NCBI RefSeq assembly: GCF_004366355.1
Contig: NZ_SODV01000002.1
Coordinates: 186,001 to 250,000, forward strand
DNA length: 64,000 nt
From: Dinghuibacter silviterrae
Lineage (GTDB): Bacteria; Bacteroidota; Bacteroidia; Chitinophagales; Chitinophagaceae
Direction: 5' to 3'
Shown: positions 1-9,615 of the stretch, in pieces
How the letters are laid out: the number at the start of each line of letters is the position of its first letter
Numbering within the stretch: position 1 is the stretch's first letter
Program-made: the position numbers and the translations under genes
Notes under the pieces: generated by a model
What the model was told of the DNA's origin: nothing
Databases searched by the model: none
Seen by the model: only the letters and a program-made list of their open reading frames with translations

Positions 1-1
1 A

Positions 2-1213
2 GCCGGGTTCGACGGCTTGTTGTACACCTGCGATCCCGCAAAGGATGTAGCCCGCGGGTATCTTCCCGGTCTGCTCCCCGCGCTCAACGGGGTGGACCGC
101 CCCCCGACGGTCAAGCAGTTGGTCAATCGTTATCATAATGGGGAAGGCCCCTATTACATTGCCGAATGGTACCCCGCCTGGTTTGACGGGTGGGGTACTC
201 GGCACCACATCACGCCCGCAGCCAAGTATACCGGTCGCCTGGACTCTGTCCTGGCGGCCGGTATTTCCATCAACATGTATATGTTTCACGGGGGCACGAC
301 CCGGGGATTTATGAACGGCGCCAACTATAATGACCATCGGCCCTTCGAGCCGCAGGTGAGCAGCTATGATTATGATGCGCCGCTGGATGAGGCGGGGAAT
401 CCGACGGAGAAATATTTTGCGTTCCGCTCCGTTATACAGAAACATCTGGCGTTTGTGCTGCCGCCGGTACCGGCGCCAAAACCGGCGATTTCTTTGGGTG
501 TCTCTTTTACGGGTCTTGCGTCCTTGTTCGATATTTTGCCGGCGCCGGTTTCGTCTTTGTCACCGTTGACATTTGAGGACCTTCACCAGGCGTATGGGTA
601 TGTATTGTACCGGACATTTCTACACGGTGGCGTCTCCGGGATGTTGTCGGTTCAGGGCCTCCGCGACTATGGGCTTGTTTTTGTCAACGGTGTTCGTGTG
701 GGGGTGCTGGACCGGCGCCTCTCCCTGGACAGTGTTTTATTGACGCTGCCACCGGGTCAAGTCCGGCTGGACATTCTCGTGGAGAACCTGGGGCGGATCA
801 ACTTTGGGCCTTACCTCTTGCAGAATGTAAAGGGGATTACCGGAGAGGTGTTTTTCGGGGGGGCAGCCGTGCATCACTGGCAGATGTTTTCGCTGCCCTT
901 TCTGCGTCCTTCGTCGCTGCCGTTTCATTCTATTGCCGTTTCCGGCACTTCGCCGGTGGTGCGCCGGGGAACGTTTACCCTGGAACAGCCTTTGGACACC
1001 TACCTGGATATGCACGCGTGGGGCAAAGGCTGCGTCTGGGTCAACGGACATAACCTCGGGCGGTATTGGTGTATCGGACCCCAGCAAACGGTGTACGTTC
1101 CCGCCGAATGGTTAAAAAAAGGCGAGAACGAGGTCATCGTTTTTGAACTCTTAAAACCCGAACAGACGTCGCTCATCGGGATCGACCATCCCGTGCTGAA
1201 CGTTGTACCATGA
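2..1213 (+). CDS. GH35 beta-galactosidase, C-terminal part (5' end outside window)
   Basis: Retaining exo-beta-galactosidase that removes terminal galactose from plant-type glycans, probably in the periplasm. The reading frame is open from base 2, so the signal peptide, the first half of the barrel and the acid/base Glu lie upstream. The fragment has 403 residues. The nucleophile region AEWYPAWFDGWG matches the GH35 consensus ExYxGWFDxWG, with Glu at about fragment residue 55. It is followed by INMYMFHGGTTRGFMNGAN, a typical GH35 barrel end, and then beta-sandwich domains with a jelly-roll ending in VWVNGHNLGRYW. The 3' end overlaps the convergent GH51 gene by 41 bp. The five-gene neighbourhood points to arabinogalactan-like substrates. 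The family is certain; the exact linkage is inferred. Confidence 0.93.
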   Translation, partial: AGFDGLLYTCDPAKDVARGYLPGLLPALNGVDRPPTVKQLVNRYHNGEGPYYIAEWYPAWFDGWGTRHHITPAAKYTGRLDSVLAAGISINMYMFHGGTTRGFMNGANYNDHRPFEPQVSSYDYDAPLDEAGNPTEKYFAFRSVIQKHLAFVLPPVPAPKPAISLGVSFTGLASLFDILPAPVSSLSPLTFEDLHQAYGYVLYRTFLHGGVSGMLSVQGLRDYGLVFVNGVRVGVLDRRLSLDSVLLTLPPGQVRLDILVENLGRINFGPYLLQNVKGITGEVFFGGAAVHHWQMFSLPFLRPSSLPFHSIAVSGTSPVVRRGTFTLEQPLDTYLDMHAWGKGCVWVNGHNLGRYWCIGPQQTVYVPAEWLKKGENEVIVFELLKPEQTSLIGIDHPVLNVVP

Positions 1214-3101
1214 ATTGCAGGACGGTGATGGAGTAGGGTGGAAGGGTTTGGTTGAGCGTCTTTACCGTCGTTTCCACCGGGACGATCTTTTGGGGATCGT
1301 CGATGGTATTGGTCCCGGTGGGGCTGTCGGCCTTCAGGGTCCACATCGTCGCACTTTTCCATGTTGCCCCGGTGATGTCGACGACGACTTTTTGTGCTGT
1401 TGACTGGGTGTTCACCAGTTTGAGGTACACGGTATCATTCTTTGTGGTGGCGGAATAAAAGAAAGCGTCGATGGTTTTGTCGTCCTTGGTCTGGGTGGGA
1501 ACGTTGTCTGCGCTTGTTTTGATGATGGCGTTCCCGAGGTGGTTGCTAAAAAGCGCTTGTGCGTAATAGGAAGGAGAGCCGTACGCGGTGAGCGTATTGT
1601 ACCCGATCAGGTCGCTCCGCCATTGCATGCCTCCCGGATCAACACGGACGAGGAGCGGGGCGTAACTGGCCATGATGACGTGGTCCGCGTTGTTTTCCAT
1701 ACCGGTCATCCACGCGGCGTCGCCAAGGGCGGCATTGAAGTTGGTCGTAGGGGAACCCTCACGGGTAGCCCATTCGCCAACAAAAACTTTGGGGCCGCTG
1801 CGGTCATAGTGATCGTACTGGTGGGCGTGCGCTTCCATCTCCCAGGCGTTGCGGTAGTAGTGTTCATCCACGATCTCCGTACGGCCGGCGGGTGCGGGGA
1901 AACGGCCGCCGAGCCAGTCTTTACCACCCACGGTGGAGATGACCTGCAGCCCGGGGTATTTGGTTTTGATGGCGTCGTAGAATTGTGCATAACGGCCTTC
2001 ATAGCTGCCGGACAGGTCAAAGCCATCTTCGTTACCGATCTCGACAAAGTGCAGGGGAAAAGGATCCGGGTGGCCGTCCTTTGCGCGTTGGGCGCCCCAT
2101 TTGGTATGGACATCCCCGGTGACGTATTCGATCTCGTCCAGGGCATCGTCGACAAAGGGCTGTAAAAAAGGGCCTGCCGTGAGGTAGTCTGTATTCAGGG
2201 TGTACCCGGCAAAAACGGCCAGCAGGGGTTCCATGTGCAGGTCCTCGCACCATTCGAGGAATTCCAGCAGGCCCATGCCGTCGGTGGACCGGTATCCCCA
2301 GGGACTCAGGTGACCCGGGCGTTGTTCGGCGGGCCCGATGGTTTCCTTCCAGTTCCAGCGGTTGGAAAAGTTCCATCCTTCGACATAGTTCCCACCGGGG
2401 AAACGCAGAAAGGAAGGCTTCATACCGGCCAGGAGCTGCATCAGGTCCGGTCTCAGTCCGTGGTCGTCATAAGTGGGTGGGAAAAGGGAAACCTGCGTAA
2501 ACCAGTAGGTGCCTTCGCCGGCAGGACGTATGGAAAAACGGGCGTTAGCCGATGGCGTGCCGGCCGTTTTTAGGGTGAATGTGTACTGCTTCCAGTCATT
2601 GCCGATCGGGTCGACGGTGGTTTGTGCAAAGACGGTGTCGCCGTCCGGGCTTTCTATTTTTAAAGTGAGCGGCTGGCTGGAAGCACCTTTGTATTTTGCG
2701 TAGAAGCTACCTTTATACACCTGGTTCGGCCGGACCGGTATGCCCCAGAACCCTTGGTTGGTCACACCGGCGCCTGCCTTTGCTATATCCAGGCGGAGCG
2801 ACACGGGCATGGCGTCATTGAGGGGATGTTGGCGGTCCAGGCTCATGGTGGCCTGGCTGGTGGGTGTTTGCACCAACGACCAGAACGCGGCGGTCTTGGC
2901 GGAATCTTTAAAAGAACGGTTGCGGATCAGTTCATCGTAGAGACCGCCTTCGTAGGAAAAATTGATCTCCTCCGTCATCAAGCCGTACAGCCGGGGACTC
3001 ATGGCTACCATGGGGGTGTCGAGGTGCAGGGTGAGGCGGGTTTGCGCGCTTGCCTTGCAGGCCGTTAACGCGAGCGCCGCCGGGAGCAGATATTTGCGCA
3101 T
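1173..3101 (-). CDS. GH51-type alpha-L-arabinofuranosidase
   Basis: Removes alpha-linked arabinofuranose side groups from arabinan, arabinoxylan or arabinogalactan. The start MRKYLLPAALALTA gives a clean signal peptide; the frame also extends 12 codons upstream without such a signal. The protein has 642 residues. After an N-terminal region with a carbohydrate-binding-like sandwich (about residues 110-200), a GH51 barrel carries the acid/base in EIGNEDGF (Glu about 358) and the nucleophile in VGEWATREG (Glu about 443). It ends LPPYSITVLQF, a usual GH51 C-terminal strand. It is transcribed divergently from the GH43 gene 41 bp away and is convergent with the GH35 gene. GH51 also holds endoglucanases, but this architecture is that of the arabinofuranosidases. 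Confidence 0.93.
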   Translation of the reverse strand: MRKYLLPAALALTACKASAQTRLTLHLDTPMVAMSPRLYGLMTEEINFSYEGGLYDELIRNRSFKDSAKTAAFWSLVQTPTSQATMSLDRQHPLNDAMPVSLRLDIAKAGAGVTNQGFWGIPVRPNQVYKGSFYAKYKGASSQPLTLKIESPDGDTVFAQTTVDPIGNDWKQYTFTLKTAGTPSANARFSIRPAGEGTYWFTQVSLFPPTYDDHGLRPDLMQLLAGMKPSFLRFPGGNYVEGWNFSNRWNWKETIGPAEQRPGHLSPWGYRSTDGMGLLEFLEWCEDLHMEPLLAVFAGYTLNTDYLTAGPFLQPFVDDALDEIEYVTGDVHTKWGAQRAKDGHPDPFPLHFVEIGNEDGFDLSGSYEGRYAQFYDAIKTKYPGLQVISTVGGKDWLGGRFPAPAGRTEIVDEHYYRNAWEMEAHAHQYDHYDRSGPKVFVGEWATREGSPTTNFNAALGDAAWMTGMENNADHVIMASYAPLLVRVDPGGMQWRSDLIGYNTLTAYGSPSYYAQALFSNHLGNAIIKTSADNVPTQTKDDKTIDAFFYSATTKNDTVYLKLVNTQSTAQKVVVDITGATWKSATMWTLKADSPTGTNTIDDPQKIVPVETTVKTLNQTLPPYSITVLQFMVQRSARDGRSR

Positions 3102-3142
3102 AGCATCGTACTTTTGGAATAAGTGTAAAAATAACATTTTTT

Positions 3143-5239
3143 ATGAGGGTATGCCTTTTGCTCGTTTTTTTGTTTTCCGCTTTTGTGCCGTTTGCACAGA
3201 TCGCGCCGGGTGCCTTGTGGCCGGATGCGTCCGGAAACCACATCCAGGCCCACGGGGGGGGTATTTTAAAAAGAGGCGATGTCTATTACTGGTATGGAGA
3301 AGAACGGCGGCAGGGGCTGGATACGGCGAAACGGTTCGTCAGTTGTTACAGTTCCAGGGATTTGATGCACTGGACCTTTTTGGGAGACGTGCTTTCTTTA
3401 AGCGATCCGGAGCAACTCGGGCCACACTGGATACTCGAACGGCCCAAAGTCTATTACAATGCACCTACCCGGCGTTATGTCATGTATTTCCACCTTGACG
3501 ACGGGCGTTATCAATTTGCCCGGGTAGGGGTGGCGGTCAGCGCGCAGGCCGAGGGCCCTTTTACGTATGTCAGGAGCTTCCGGCCGCTGGGGCACGAAAG
3601 CCGGGACATCGGGCAGTTTGTAGACGACGACGGTACGGCCTACCTCATCTTTGAAGACCGGCCTTTCGGGTTCCGCATCGCGCGGCTAAATCCTTCCGAC
3701 TATCTCAGCCTCGACAAGGAAATGTGCCTGATCAAGGAACACATGGAAGGCGGCGCCATTGTGCACTACAAAGGCCTTTACTACGTCATCGGGTCGGCGC
3801 TCACCGGTTGGAGACCCAACCCCAACCAGTATGCGACGGCGGCGTCGCTGGAGGGTCCCTGGTCTTCTTTCCGCGACATCGCGCCCCCGGAGGTGAATAC
3901 GTATGGCTCGCAATCGACCATGCTTTTAAAAGTAGACTCGACGGTGATCTTTATGGGGGACATCTGGAAACCTTCCACCCAATGGCTGTCCACCTATTTA
4001 TGGATGCCGGTTGCTTTTTATCGCGACGGTTTATCATTGCGGCCACCGGAGCCCTGGAGCATCGATGTGCATACGGGTACGTGGCGTTTTGATTCTCTGA
4101 ATGCGGCGGACGTTTTTTCCGCCGCGTTGAATCCGCGTGTGAAGCGAATGAACATTAGCCTGGATTCTTCTTCGGCGGAATTGCCGGTACGGCCGGGTAC
4201 GGACCTTACGCATTTTGATCCGGAATTCGATAGGACCGGTGGGGTGATGGTGTTGCCTCATGGGGCGGTGGATTTTAGCCATGGGCCGGTGACTTACCGC
4301 GTAGGCCTTAGCGCGGCTTCGTTACAGACGTATACGGTCTCCGTCGTACCCCGGGTCAACCCCATCCTGGACGGCTTTTACGCCGACCCTGAAATACTCT
4401 ACGCGCGGCACACGCATAAATACTATATTTACCCTACCTCCGATGGATACGACCGCTGGTCGGGCACCTATTTTAAAACCTTCTCTTCCACGGACCTGGT
4501 ACACTGGAAAGAGGAGGGGGTCGTCCTGGACTTGCCCAAGAATGTTTCCTGGGGCAAGGTGAATGCCTGGGCGCCTAGCATAATCGAGAAAAACAACCGG
4601 TATTATTTGTACTTCTGCGCGGCTCAGAAGATAGGAGTGGCTGTGTCGGACAGCCCGGCGGGACCCTTTGTGGATTCCGGGAAACCGCTGATCGCGGTGA
4701 ATCCTCCGGGCACGCATGGCGGACAGACGATAGACCCGGATGTTTTTGCCGACCCGGTCTCCGGAAAAGACTATTTATACTGGGGGAACGGCTATATGGC
4801 CGTGGCTGCGCTACAAGCGGATATGGTATCCATCGACACGGCCTCGATCCGGGTGATCACCCCGGACACGACCTTCCGGGAAGGCACGGAGGTAGCCTAC
4901 CGGAAGGGCCGGTATTATTTCTTCTGGTCTCAGGACGATACCCGCAGCCCCAATTATTGTGTGCGGTATGGCTATGCGGCGTCGCCCACCGGACCGGTTA
5001 CGATACCGGCGGACAACCTTGTCCTCGCAAAGGATCCCGCTTTGGGGATCTACGGGACGGGACACAATGCCGTTTTCCAGGTGCCGGGTACCGACCGTTG
5101 GTATATCATTTACCACCGGTTTACGAGACCGGCGGGTATCCGGATGGGATCCCCGGCGGGATACCACCGCGAAGTTTGTATCGATCGTTTGTCGTTTAAT
5201 ACAGACGGGACCATCCAACGCGTGAAACCAAGTTTATGA
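3143..5239 (+). CDS. Double GH43 enzyme (galactanase-like GH43 fused to a second GH43)
   Basis: A secreted protein of 698 residues with a signal peptide (about 1-19) and two five-bladed propellers. Domain 1 (about 25-330) resembles the galactan-active GH43 subfamilies 24/34. It has IQAHGGGI near residue 35 where other GH43 enzymes have an Asp-Pro base, then GQFVDDDGTAYLIFED and a likely acid Glu about 202 in MEGGAIVHYKG. Domain 2 (about 405-698) has a full canonical set: base Asp about 415 in YADPEI, DPDVFADP, and acid region REGTEV (Glu 580 or 583), as in arabinosidases and xylosidases. The last four bases overlap the GH31 start (ATGA). A galactose-releasing activity coupled to an arabinosidase would suit type II arabinogalactan. 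Substrate is inferred. Confidence 0.88.
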   Translation: MRVCLLLVFLFSAFVPFAQIAPGALWPDASGNHIQAHGGGILKRGDVYYWYGEERRQGLDTAKRFVSCYSSRDLMHWTFLGDVLSLSDPEQLGPHWILERPKVYYNAPTRRYVMYFHLDDGRYQFARVGVAVSAQAEGPFTYVRSFRPLGHESRDIGQFVDDDGTAYLIFEDRPFGFRIARLNPSDYLSLDKEMCLIKEHMEGGAIVHYKGLYYVIGSALTGWRPNPNQYATAASLEGPWSSFRDIAPPEVNTYGSQSTMLLKVDSTVIFMGDIWKPSTQWLSTYLWMPVAFYRDGLSLRPPEPWSIDVHTGTWRFDSLNAADVFSAALNPRVKRMNISLDSSSAELPVRPGTDLTHFDPEFDRTGGVMVLPHGAVDFSHGPVTYRVGLSAASLQTYTVSVVPRVNPILDGFYADPEILYARHTHKYYIYPTSDGYDRWSGTYFKTFSSTDLVHWKEEGVVLDLPKNVSWGKVNAWAPSIIEKNNRYYLYFCAAQKIGVAVSDSPAGPFVDSGKPLIAVNPPGTHGGQTIDPDVFADPVSGKDYLYWGNGYMAVAALQADMVSIDTASIRVITPDTTFREGTEVAYRKGRYYFFWSQDDTRSPNYCVRYGYAASPTGPVTIPADNLVLAKDPALGIYGTGHNAVFQVPGTDRWYIIYHRFTRPAGIRMGSPAGYHREVCIDRLSFNTDGTIQRVKPSL

Positions 5240-7524
5240 AGACGATAACTTTGCTTACCGCTTTTATGCTTTTTGCGGTGGGCTTTACAATGGCCCAGGA
5301 TGTCGAGAAGACTCCCTCCGGCGTAAAGGCCGTAGTCAATGACATTTCGGTGGAGATCCGGTTTTACAGCCCCTCGATTGTGCGGGTGATCAAATATCCG
5401 GTCGGAAGGGTATATGCACGGTCGAGCCTGTCGGTGATCATGGAACCCCGGCCGGTGTCTTTTACCATGTCCACTTCGGGCTGGCGCGTCCTTCTGCAAA
5501 GCGATTCGATACAGGTGTCGCTGGATACGCGGACCGGCCGCGTGGCGTTTGCCTCTTTATCAGGCGCTTCGTTACTGACGGAAAAGGACTATGGGATCCA
5601 GTTCTCCCCCACGGACTCGTCTTTTATCGTGAGGCAGGCCTTTCTCCTGGACAAAAAGGAACCGATCTACGGTCTGGGCCAGCAACAAAACGGCCGTTTG
5701 AACCAGCGCGGCCAAAGGATCCGCCTGGCCCAGGAGAATATGAAGATCTGCATCCCCTTTTTCCAATCACTGAAAGGGTACGGGCTTTTCTGGGACAATT
5801 ATTCACCCACCTTGTTTTCCGATAACCCCCAGGAGACCGCCTTCGAGTCGGAGGTGGGACAGGGGGCCGATTACTATTTTCTTTATGGAGCCGGTGGAGA
5901 CGGCGTGGTGGCCCAGATGCGCGAACTAACGGGGCAGGCACCCCTGATGCCTTTGTGGGTGTACGGTTTTCTGCAATCCAGGGAGCGCTACAAAACGCAG
6001 TTCGAGCTCATGGAAGTGGTGCGCCGCTACAGGGCCCTGCAGGTTCCGATCGACGGGATCATCCAGGACTGGCAATACTGGGGGCAGGACAGCAACTGGA
6101 ATGCGATGCAGTTCGATCCCATCCGTTTTCCAAAACCCAAATTGATGGTGGACAGCGTCCACGCGTATCATACCCACTTGTTTGTGGTTGCCTGGCCGGA
6201 TTTTGGGCCGCTGACCAGGCAATATTCGGAGTTTGATGCCAAGCATCTTTTAATCAACTTCGATTCATGGCCGCCGAACGCAGGAGCCAGGCCTTATGAT
6301 CCTTATAATCCTTTGGCCAGGGACCTCTACTGGGATTATCTGAATAAAGGGATCTTCTCCCTGGGTGTAGACGCCTGGTGGCTGGACTCTTCGGAGCCGG
6401 ATCATATTGATGTAAAAGACAGCGATTTCGAGCAGCCTACCTACCTGGGGTCTTACCGCTCGGTCCAAAATGCCTTTCCCCTGATGCACATCAACGGGAT
6501 ATACACCCACCAGCGGAAGACAACTTCCGCAAAACGGGTGGTCATCCTGACACGTTCGGCCTTTGCCGGCCAGCAACGTTTTGGCTCCTGCAACTGGAGC
6601 GGGGATGTACGCTCCGACTGGAACGTCTTTCGGGCGCAGATCCCCGCGGGGCTGAACCTGTCCCTCACCGGCATCCCTTATTGGAACACCGATATCGGCG
6701 GTTTCTTTGCCGGACGGTTTGCCCAGGACGGCGGCGCCAAAAACCCCGAATTCCAGGAGCTTTATACCCGCTGGATGCAGTTCGCCGTCTTTACACCCTT
6801 TATGCGTTCCCACGGTACGGACATCCCCAGGGAGATCTACCAGTTTGGCGGGCCCGGGCAACCCATCTTCGACATCCAGGAAAAGTTCATCGACCTCCGG
6901 TATTCCCTGCTGCCCTACATTTATTCAACGGCCTGGCAGGTAACAAAGAACTCGGGTTCGTTCATGCGACCGCTTTTGTCGGATTTTCCGTCCGACACTT
7001 CGGTTTTTAATATGGACAACGAGTACATGTTCGGCCGTTCCTTACTGGTATCACCGGTAACGGAAAAGGGTTCGTCGATGCAACGCGTATACCTGCCCTC
7101 CGGCGCCAACTGGATCGACTTTTGGACGGGTGAGCAATTTACCGGCGGCCGCCGGATCATCAAAGGTACCCCTATGGACATTCTCCCCGTATTTGTGCGG
7201 GCGGGCTCCATCCTTCCCTGGGGACCGGAAGTCCAGTATGCCACCGAGAAAAAGTGGGACGACCTGGAAATACGCGTCTATCCGGGCGCCGATGCAACTT
7301 TTACACTTTACGAAGACGAAAACGACTCTTACAATTATGAATCGGGCGCCTATTCCGAGATAGATTTCCAATGGAATGAGGCCTCCCATACATTGACTGT
7401 CGGCGATCGCCGGGGACATTTCCCGGGAATGCCGGGGGAACGGAAATTTAAGGTCGTGATCATGGGGCGTGGTCCTGGTAAAGAAATACCCTATAATGGG
7501 AAAATGAAAAAAGTACAATTATGA
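5236..7524 (+). CDS. GH31 alpha-glycosidase (alpha-xylosidase/alpha-glucosidase-like)
   Basis: Retaining exo-alpha-glycosidase of 762 residues with a signal peptide (about 1-20, ending in AMAQ-like FTMAQD). An N-terminal sandwich is followed by the barrel: GIIQDWQYWG, the nucleophile motif WWLDSSEPD (Asp about 384) and the acid/base motif NWSGDVRSDW (Asp about 457), then a C-terminal sandwich. The WxxDSSEPD form is common among GH31 alpha-xylosidases and related exo-enzymes. It is translationally coupled on both sides through ATGA overlaps with the GH43 and GH2 genes. It could act on alpha-xylosyl, alpha-glucosyl or alpha-galactosyl caps; sequence alone does not decide. Confidence 0.9.
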   Translation: MKTITLLTAFMLFAVGFTMAQDVEKTPSGVKAVVNDISVEIRFYSPSIVRVIKYPVGRVYARSSLSVIMEPRPVSFTMSTSGWRVLLQSDSIQVSLDTRTGRVAFASLSGASLLTEKDYGIQFSPTDSSFIVRQAFLLDKKEPIYGLGQQQNGRLNQRGQRIRLAQENMKICIPFFQSLKGYGLFWDNYSPTLFSDNPQETAFESEVGQGADYYFLYGAGGDGVVAQMRELTGQAPLMPLWVYGFLQSRERYKTQFELMEVVRRYRALQVPIDGIIQDWQYWGQDSNWNAMQFDPIRFPKPKLMVDSVHAYHTHLFVVAWPDFGPLTRQYSEFDAKHLLINFDSWPPNAGARPYDPYNPLARDLYWDYLNKGIFSLGVDAWWLDSSEPDHIDVKDSDFEQPTYLGSYRSVQNAFPLMHINGIYTHQRKTTSAKRVVILTRSAFAGQQRFGSCNWSGDVRSDWNVFRAQIPAGLNLSLTGIPYWNTDIGGFFAGRFAQDGGAKNPEFQELYTRWMQFAVFTPFMRSHGTDIPREIYQFGGPGQPIFDIQEKFIDLRYSLLPYIYSTAWQVTKNSGSFMRPLLSDFPSDTSVFNMDNEYMFGRSLLVSPVTEKGSSMQRVYLPSGANWIDFWTGEQFTGGRRIIKGTPMDILPVFVRAGSILPWGPEVQYATEKKWDDLEIRVYPGADATFTLYEDENDSYNYESGAYSEIDFQWNEASHTLTVGDRRGHFPGMPGERKFKVVIMGRGPGKEIPYNGKMKKVQL

Positions 7525-9329
7525 TACGGATTGCTTGCGCGCTAACCTTTGTGATGGGGCTTGTTGCCCGGGTTTTTGCCCAGACGGACCTCATCACCGA
7601 CATCCCTTCCCGTCAGACAGTCAGCCTGAACGGGCGCTGGCAGTACATCATCGACCCCTACGAAACGGGTTTCCTGGACTACCGGTACAAGGAAATGGCC
7701 CGTTCCGACCGGAATGCCTATTGGAATTCCGACGTTCCATCCAGCAAAACGGATAAAATAGAATTCGGGTATACGGACAAATACAGCCTCATGGTCCCCG
7801 GTGACTGGAACCACCAGGATCCAAAGTTCGAGTATTATGAAGGCACGGTCTGGTATAAGAAGTCGTTCGACTTTGTCAGGCGTCATCCGGGCGATCGCAT
7901 TTTTCTTTATTTCGGCGCCGTCAACTACCGCGCCGATGTCTACCTCAACGGCGTCAAGCTGGGCATGCACAAGGGCGGGTTTACGCCGTTTAATTTTGAG
8001 ATACCCGATTCGTTGCTTCGGCGTGCGGGGAACTATCTGGTCGTCCGCGTGGACAACAGGCGTTATCCCGATGAGGTGCCTACGGTGAATACCGATTGGT
8101 GGAATTATGGCGGGATTACCCGCGAGGTTCGCCTGGTCGAGGTGCCGTCGTCGTTTATACGCGATTTTTTTCTACAGGCGGCTTCTGCTACCGCTTTGTC
8201 TGGCAGCATCCGGCTTTCGGGTTCGTCGCTTCCGTCGTCGGTCGTTGTCGGGATACCGGAGCTTGGCATTCGCCAAACCTTCCCTGTGACCGGTGACAGC
8301 GTGGGTATTGCGTTTTCCGTGCCCGGCCTTCAGCTTTGGTCCCCTTCTTCTCCAAAGCGCTACACCGTCGTCGTTACCGCGGGTGCCGACAAGGTCACCG
8401 ACAAGATCGGCTTCAGGACCATCGAGGCCCGGGGCGGCCAGGTGCTGCTCAACGGCAAACCCATCTTTATGCGGGGCATCTGTATACACGAAGAAATACC
8501 CCAGGAGGGCCGCCGTGCTTATTCCGCCCGCGACGCCGCGCAATTGCTTGGCTGGGCGCGGGAGCTGGGTTGTAATATGGTCCGCCTGGCCCACTATCCC
8601 CACGACGAAACCATGACCCGTCTCGCCGACTCCCTCGGCATCCTCGTCTGGTCCGAAATCCCCGTATACTGGACGATCGACTTCGGCAACCCCGCCGTCT
8701 TTGACAAAGCCAACGCCCAGCTTCGCGAAATGATCACCCGTGATCACAACCGCGCCAGCGTCATCATCTGGTCCGTCGGCAACGAGACGCCCGTCAATAC
8801 CACCCGCACCGACTTTATGCGCCGGCTCATCGCCTCCGCCCGTTCGCTCGACTCCACCCGGTTGATCTCGGCCGCGCTCGAAGTCAACTATGGATCGAGC
8901 GCCACTTCCAAGCGCGTCGTCGATGATCCCCTCGGACAATACGTCGACCTCGTTGCCTTCAACGAATACCTCGGCTGGTATGGCGGCCTGCCCTCTGCCT
9001 GCCGCACCGCCAACTGGAGCACCATCTACGACAAACCCCTCTTTATCAGCGAAACCGGCGCCGAAGCCCTGGGCGGCTACCACGCCGACTCCCTCACCCG
9101 CTGGAGCGAAGAATACCAGGCCTGGTACTACCGTGAGCAGGTCGCCATGCTACAACGCATGCCTGCCAACTTCGTGGGTCTCTCCCCCTGGGTACTCGCC
9201 GACTTCCGCAGCCCCAAACGCAATAATCCTCTTTATCAGGAAGGATGGAATAACAAAGGGGTGATGAGTCATAAGGGGGTTCGGAAAGAGGCTTGGGAGG
9301 TGTTGAAGAAATATTATCAGGCGAAATAG
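7521..9329 (+). CDS. GH2 beta-glucuronidase
   Basis: Removes terminal beta-glucuronic acid, probably in the periplasm. It has 602 residues: signal peptide 1-20, jelly-roll domain (about 30-190), immunoglobulin-like domain (about 200-295) and barrel (about 300-600). The acid/base Glu is about residue 422 in WSVGNETPV and the nucleophile Glu about 511 in FISETGAE. The motif FNEYLGWYGG and an Asn-x-Lys pair (N577, K579 in WNNKGVM) are the features by which beta-glucuronidases recognise the carboxylate, so the assignment is stronger than GH2 alone. It is the last gene of an ATGA-coupled run and is followed by a terminator. A glucuronidase among GH43, GH35 and GH51 fits arabinogalactan-protein glycans. 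Confidence 0.9.
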   Translation: MIRIACALTFVMGLVARVFAQTDLITDIPSRQTVSLNGRWQYIIDPYETGFLDYRYKEMARSDRNAYWNSDVPSSKTDKIEFGYTDKYSLMVPGDWNHQDPKFEYYEGTVWYKKSFDFVRRHPGDRIFLYFGAVNYRADVYLNGVKLGMHKGGFTPFNFEIPDSLLRRAGNYLVVRVDNRRYPDEVPTVNTDWWNYGGITREVRLVEVPSSFIRDFFLQAASATALSGSIRLSGSSLPSSVVVGIPELGIRQTFPVTGDSVGIAFSVPGLQLWSPSSPKRYTVVVTAGADKVTDKIGFRTIEARGGQVLLNGKPIFMRGICIHEEIPQEGRRAYSARDAAQLLGWARELGCNMVRLAHYPHDETMTRLADSLGILVWSEIPVYWTIDFGNPAVFDKANAQLREMITRDHNRASVIIWSVGNETPVNTTRTDFMRRLIASARSLDSTRLISAALEVNYGSSATSKRVVDDPLGQYVDLVAFNEYLGWYGGLPSACRTANWSTIYDKPLFISETGAEALGGYHADSLTRWSEEYQAWYYREQVAMLQRMPANFVGLSPWVLADFRSPKRNNPLYQEGWNNKGVMSHKGVRKEAWEVLKKYYQAK

Positions 9330-9347
9330 TTTTTTTAGCCGCTCCCT

Positions 9348-9390
9348 GGAGGCCCTCCGTATTTCACGGGAGGGCCTCCGTATTTTATAA
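9348..9390 (+). terminator. Intrinsic terminator after the glycosidase operon
   Basis: A perfect 11-bp inverted repeat (arms 9348-9358 and 9369-9379, 10-nt loop) lies 18 bp after the GH2 stop, followed by a T-rich stretch. It closes the GH43-GH31-GH2 run. Confidence 0.8.
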
Positions 9391-9615
9391 AGTTTTCAAG
9401 ATTTTTCTTGGAATTTAGAAGGATGGAGTACTAACTTAGTAGTCCGGTTCTGCCGATGGTCTAGCTGAATTTTCCCCTTTCTTTTTGGTTCGCTTTTATC
9501 GGGCACTGCGTGTGAGCGCTGTGCTGGAGAAGATATTTATTCTCTTACTGTACAGTGTAGGGGGATCTGACCCTATGTGAGCTAAAATTAATTATTAATC
9601 TAAAAATCAGATTTT
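9391..9615. other. Intergenic region before the RadA-like gene
   Basis: About 225 bp with no coding potential that I can support. The last 50 bases before the start codon are AT-rich. A short TAGGG...CCCTA inverted repeat lies at about 9558-9576. No convincing TAnnTTTG element was found, so the promoter is not placed. Confidence 0.4.
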
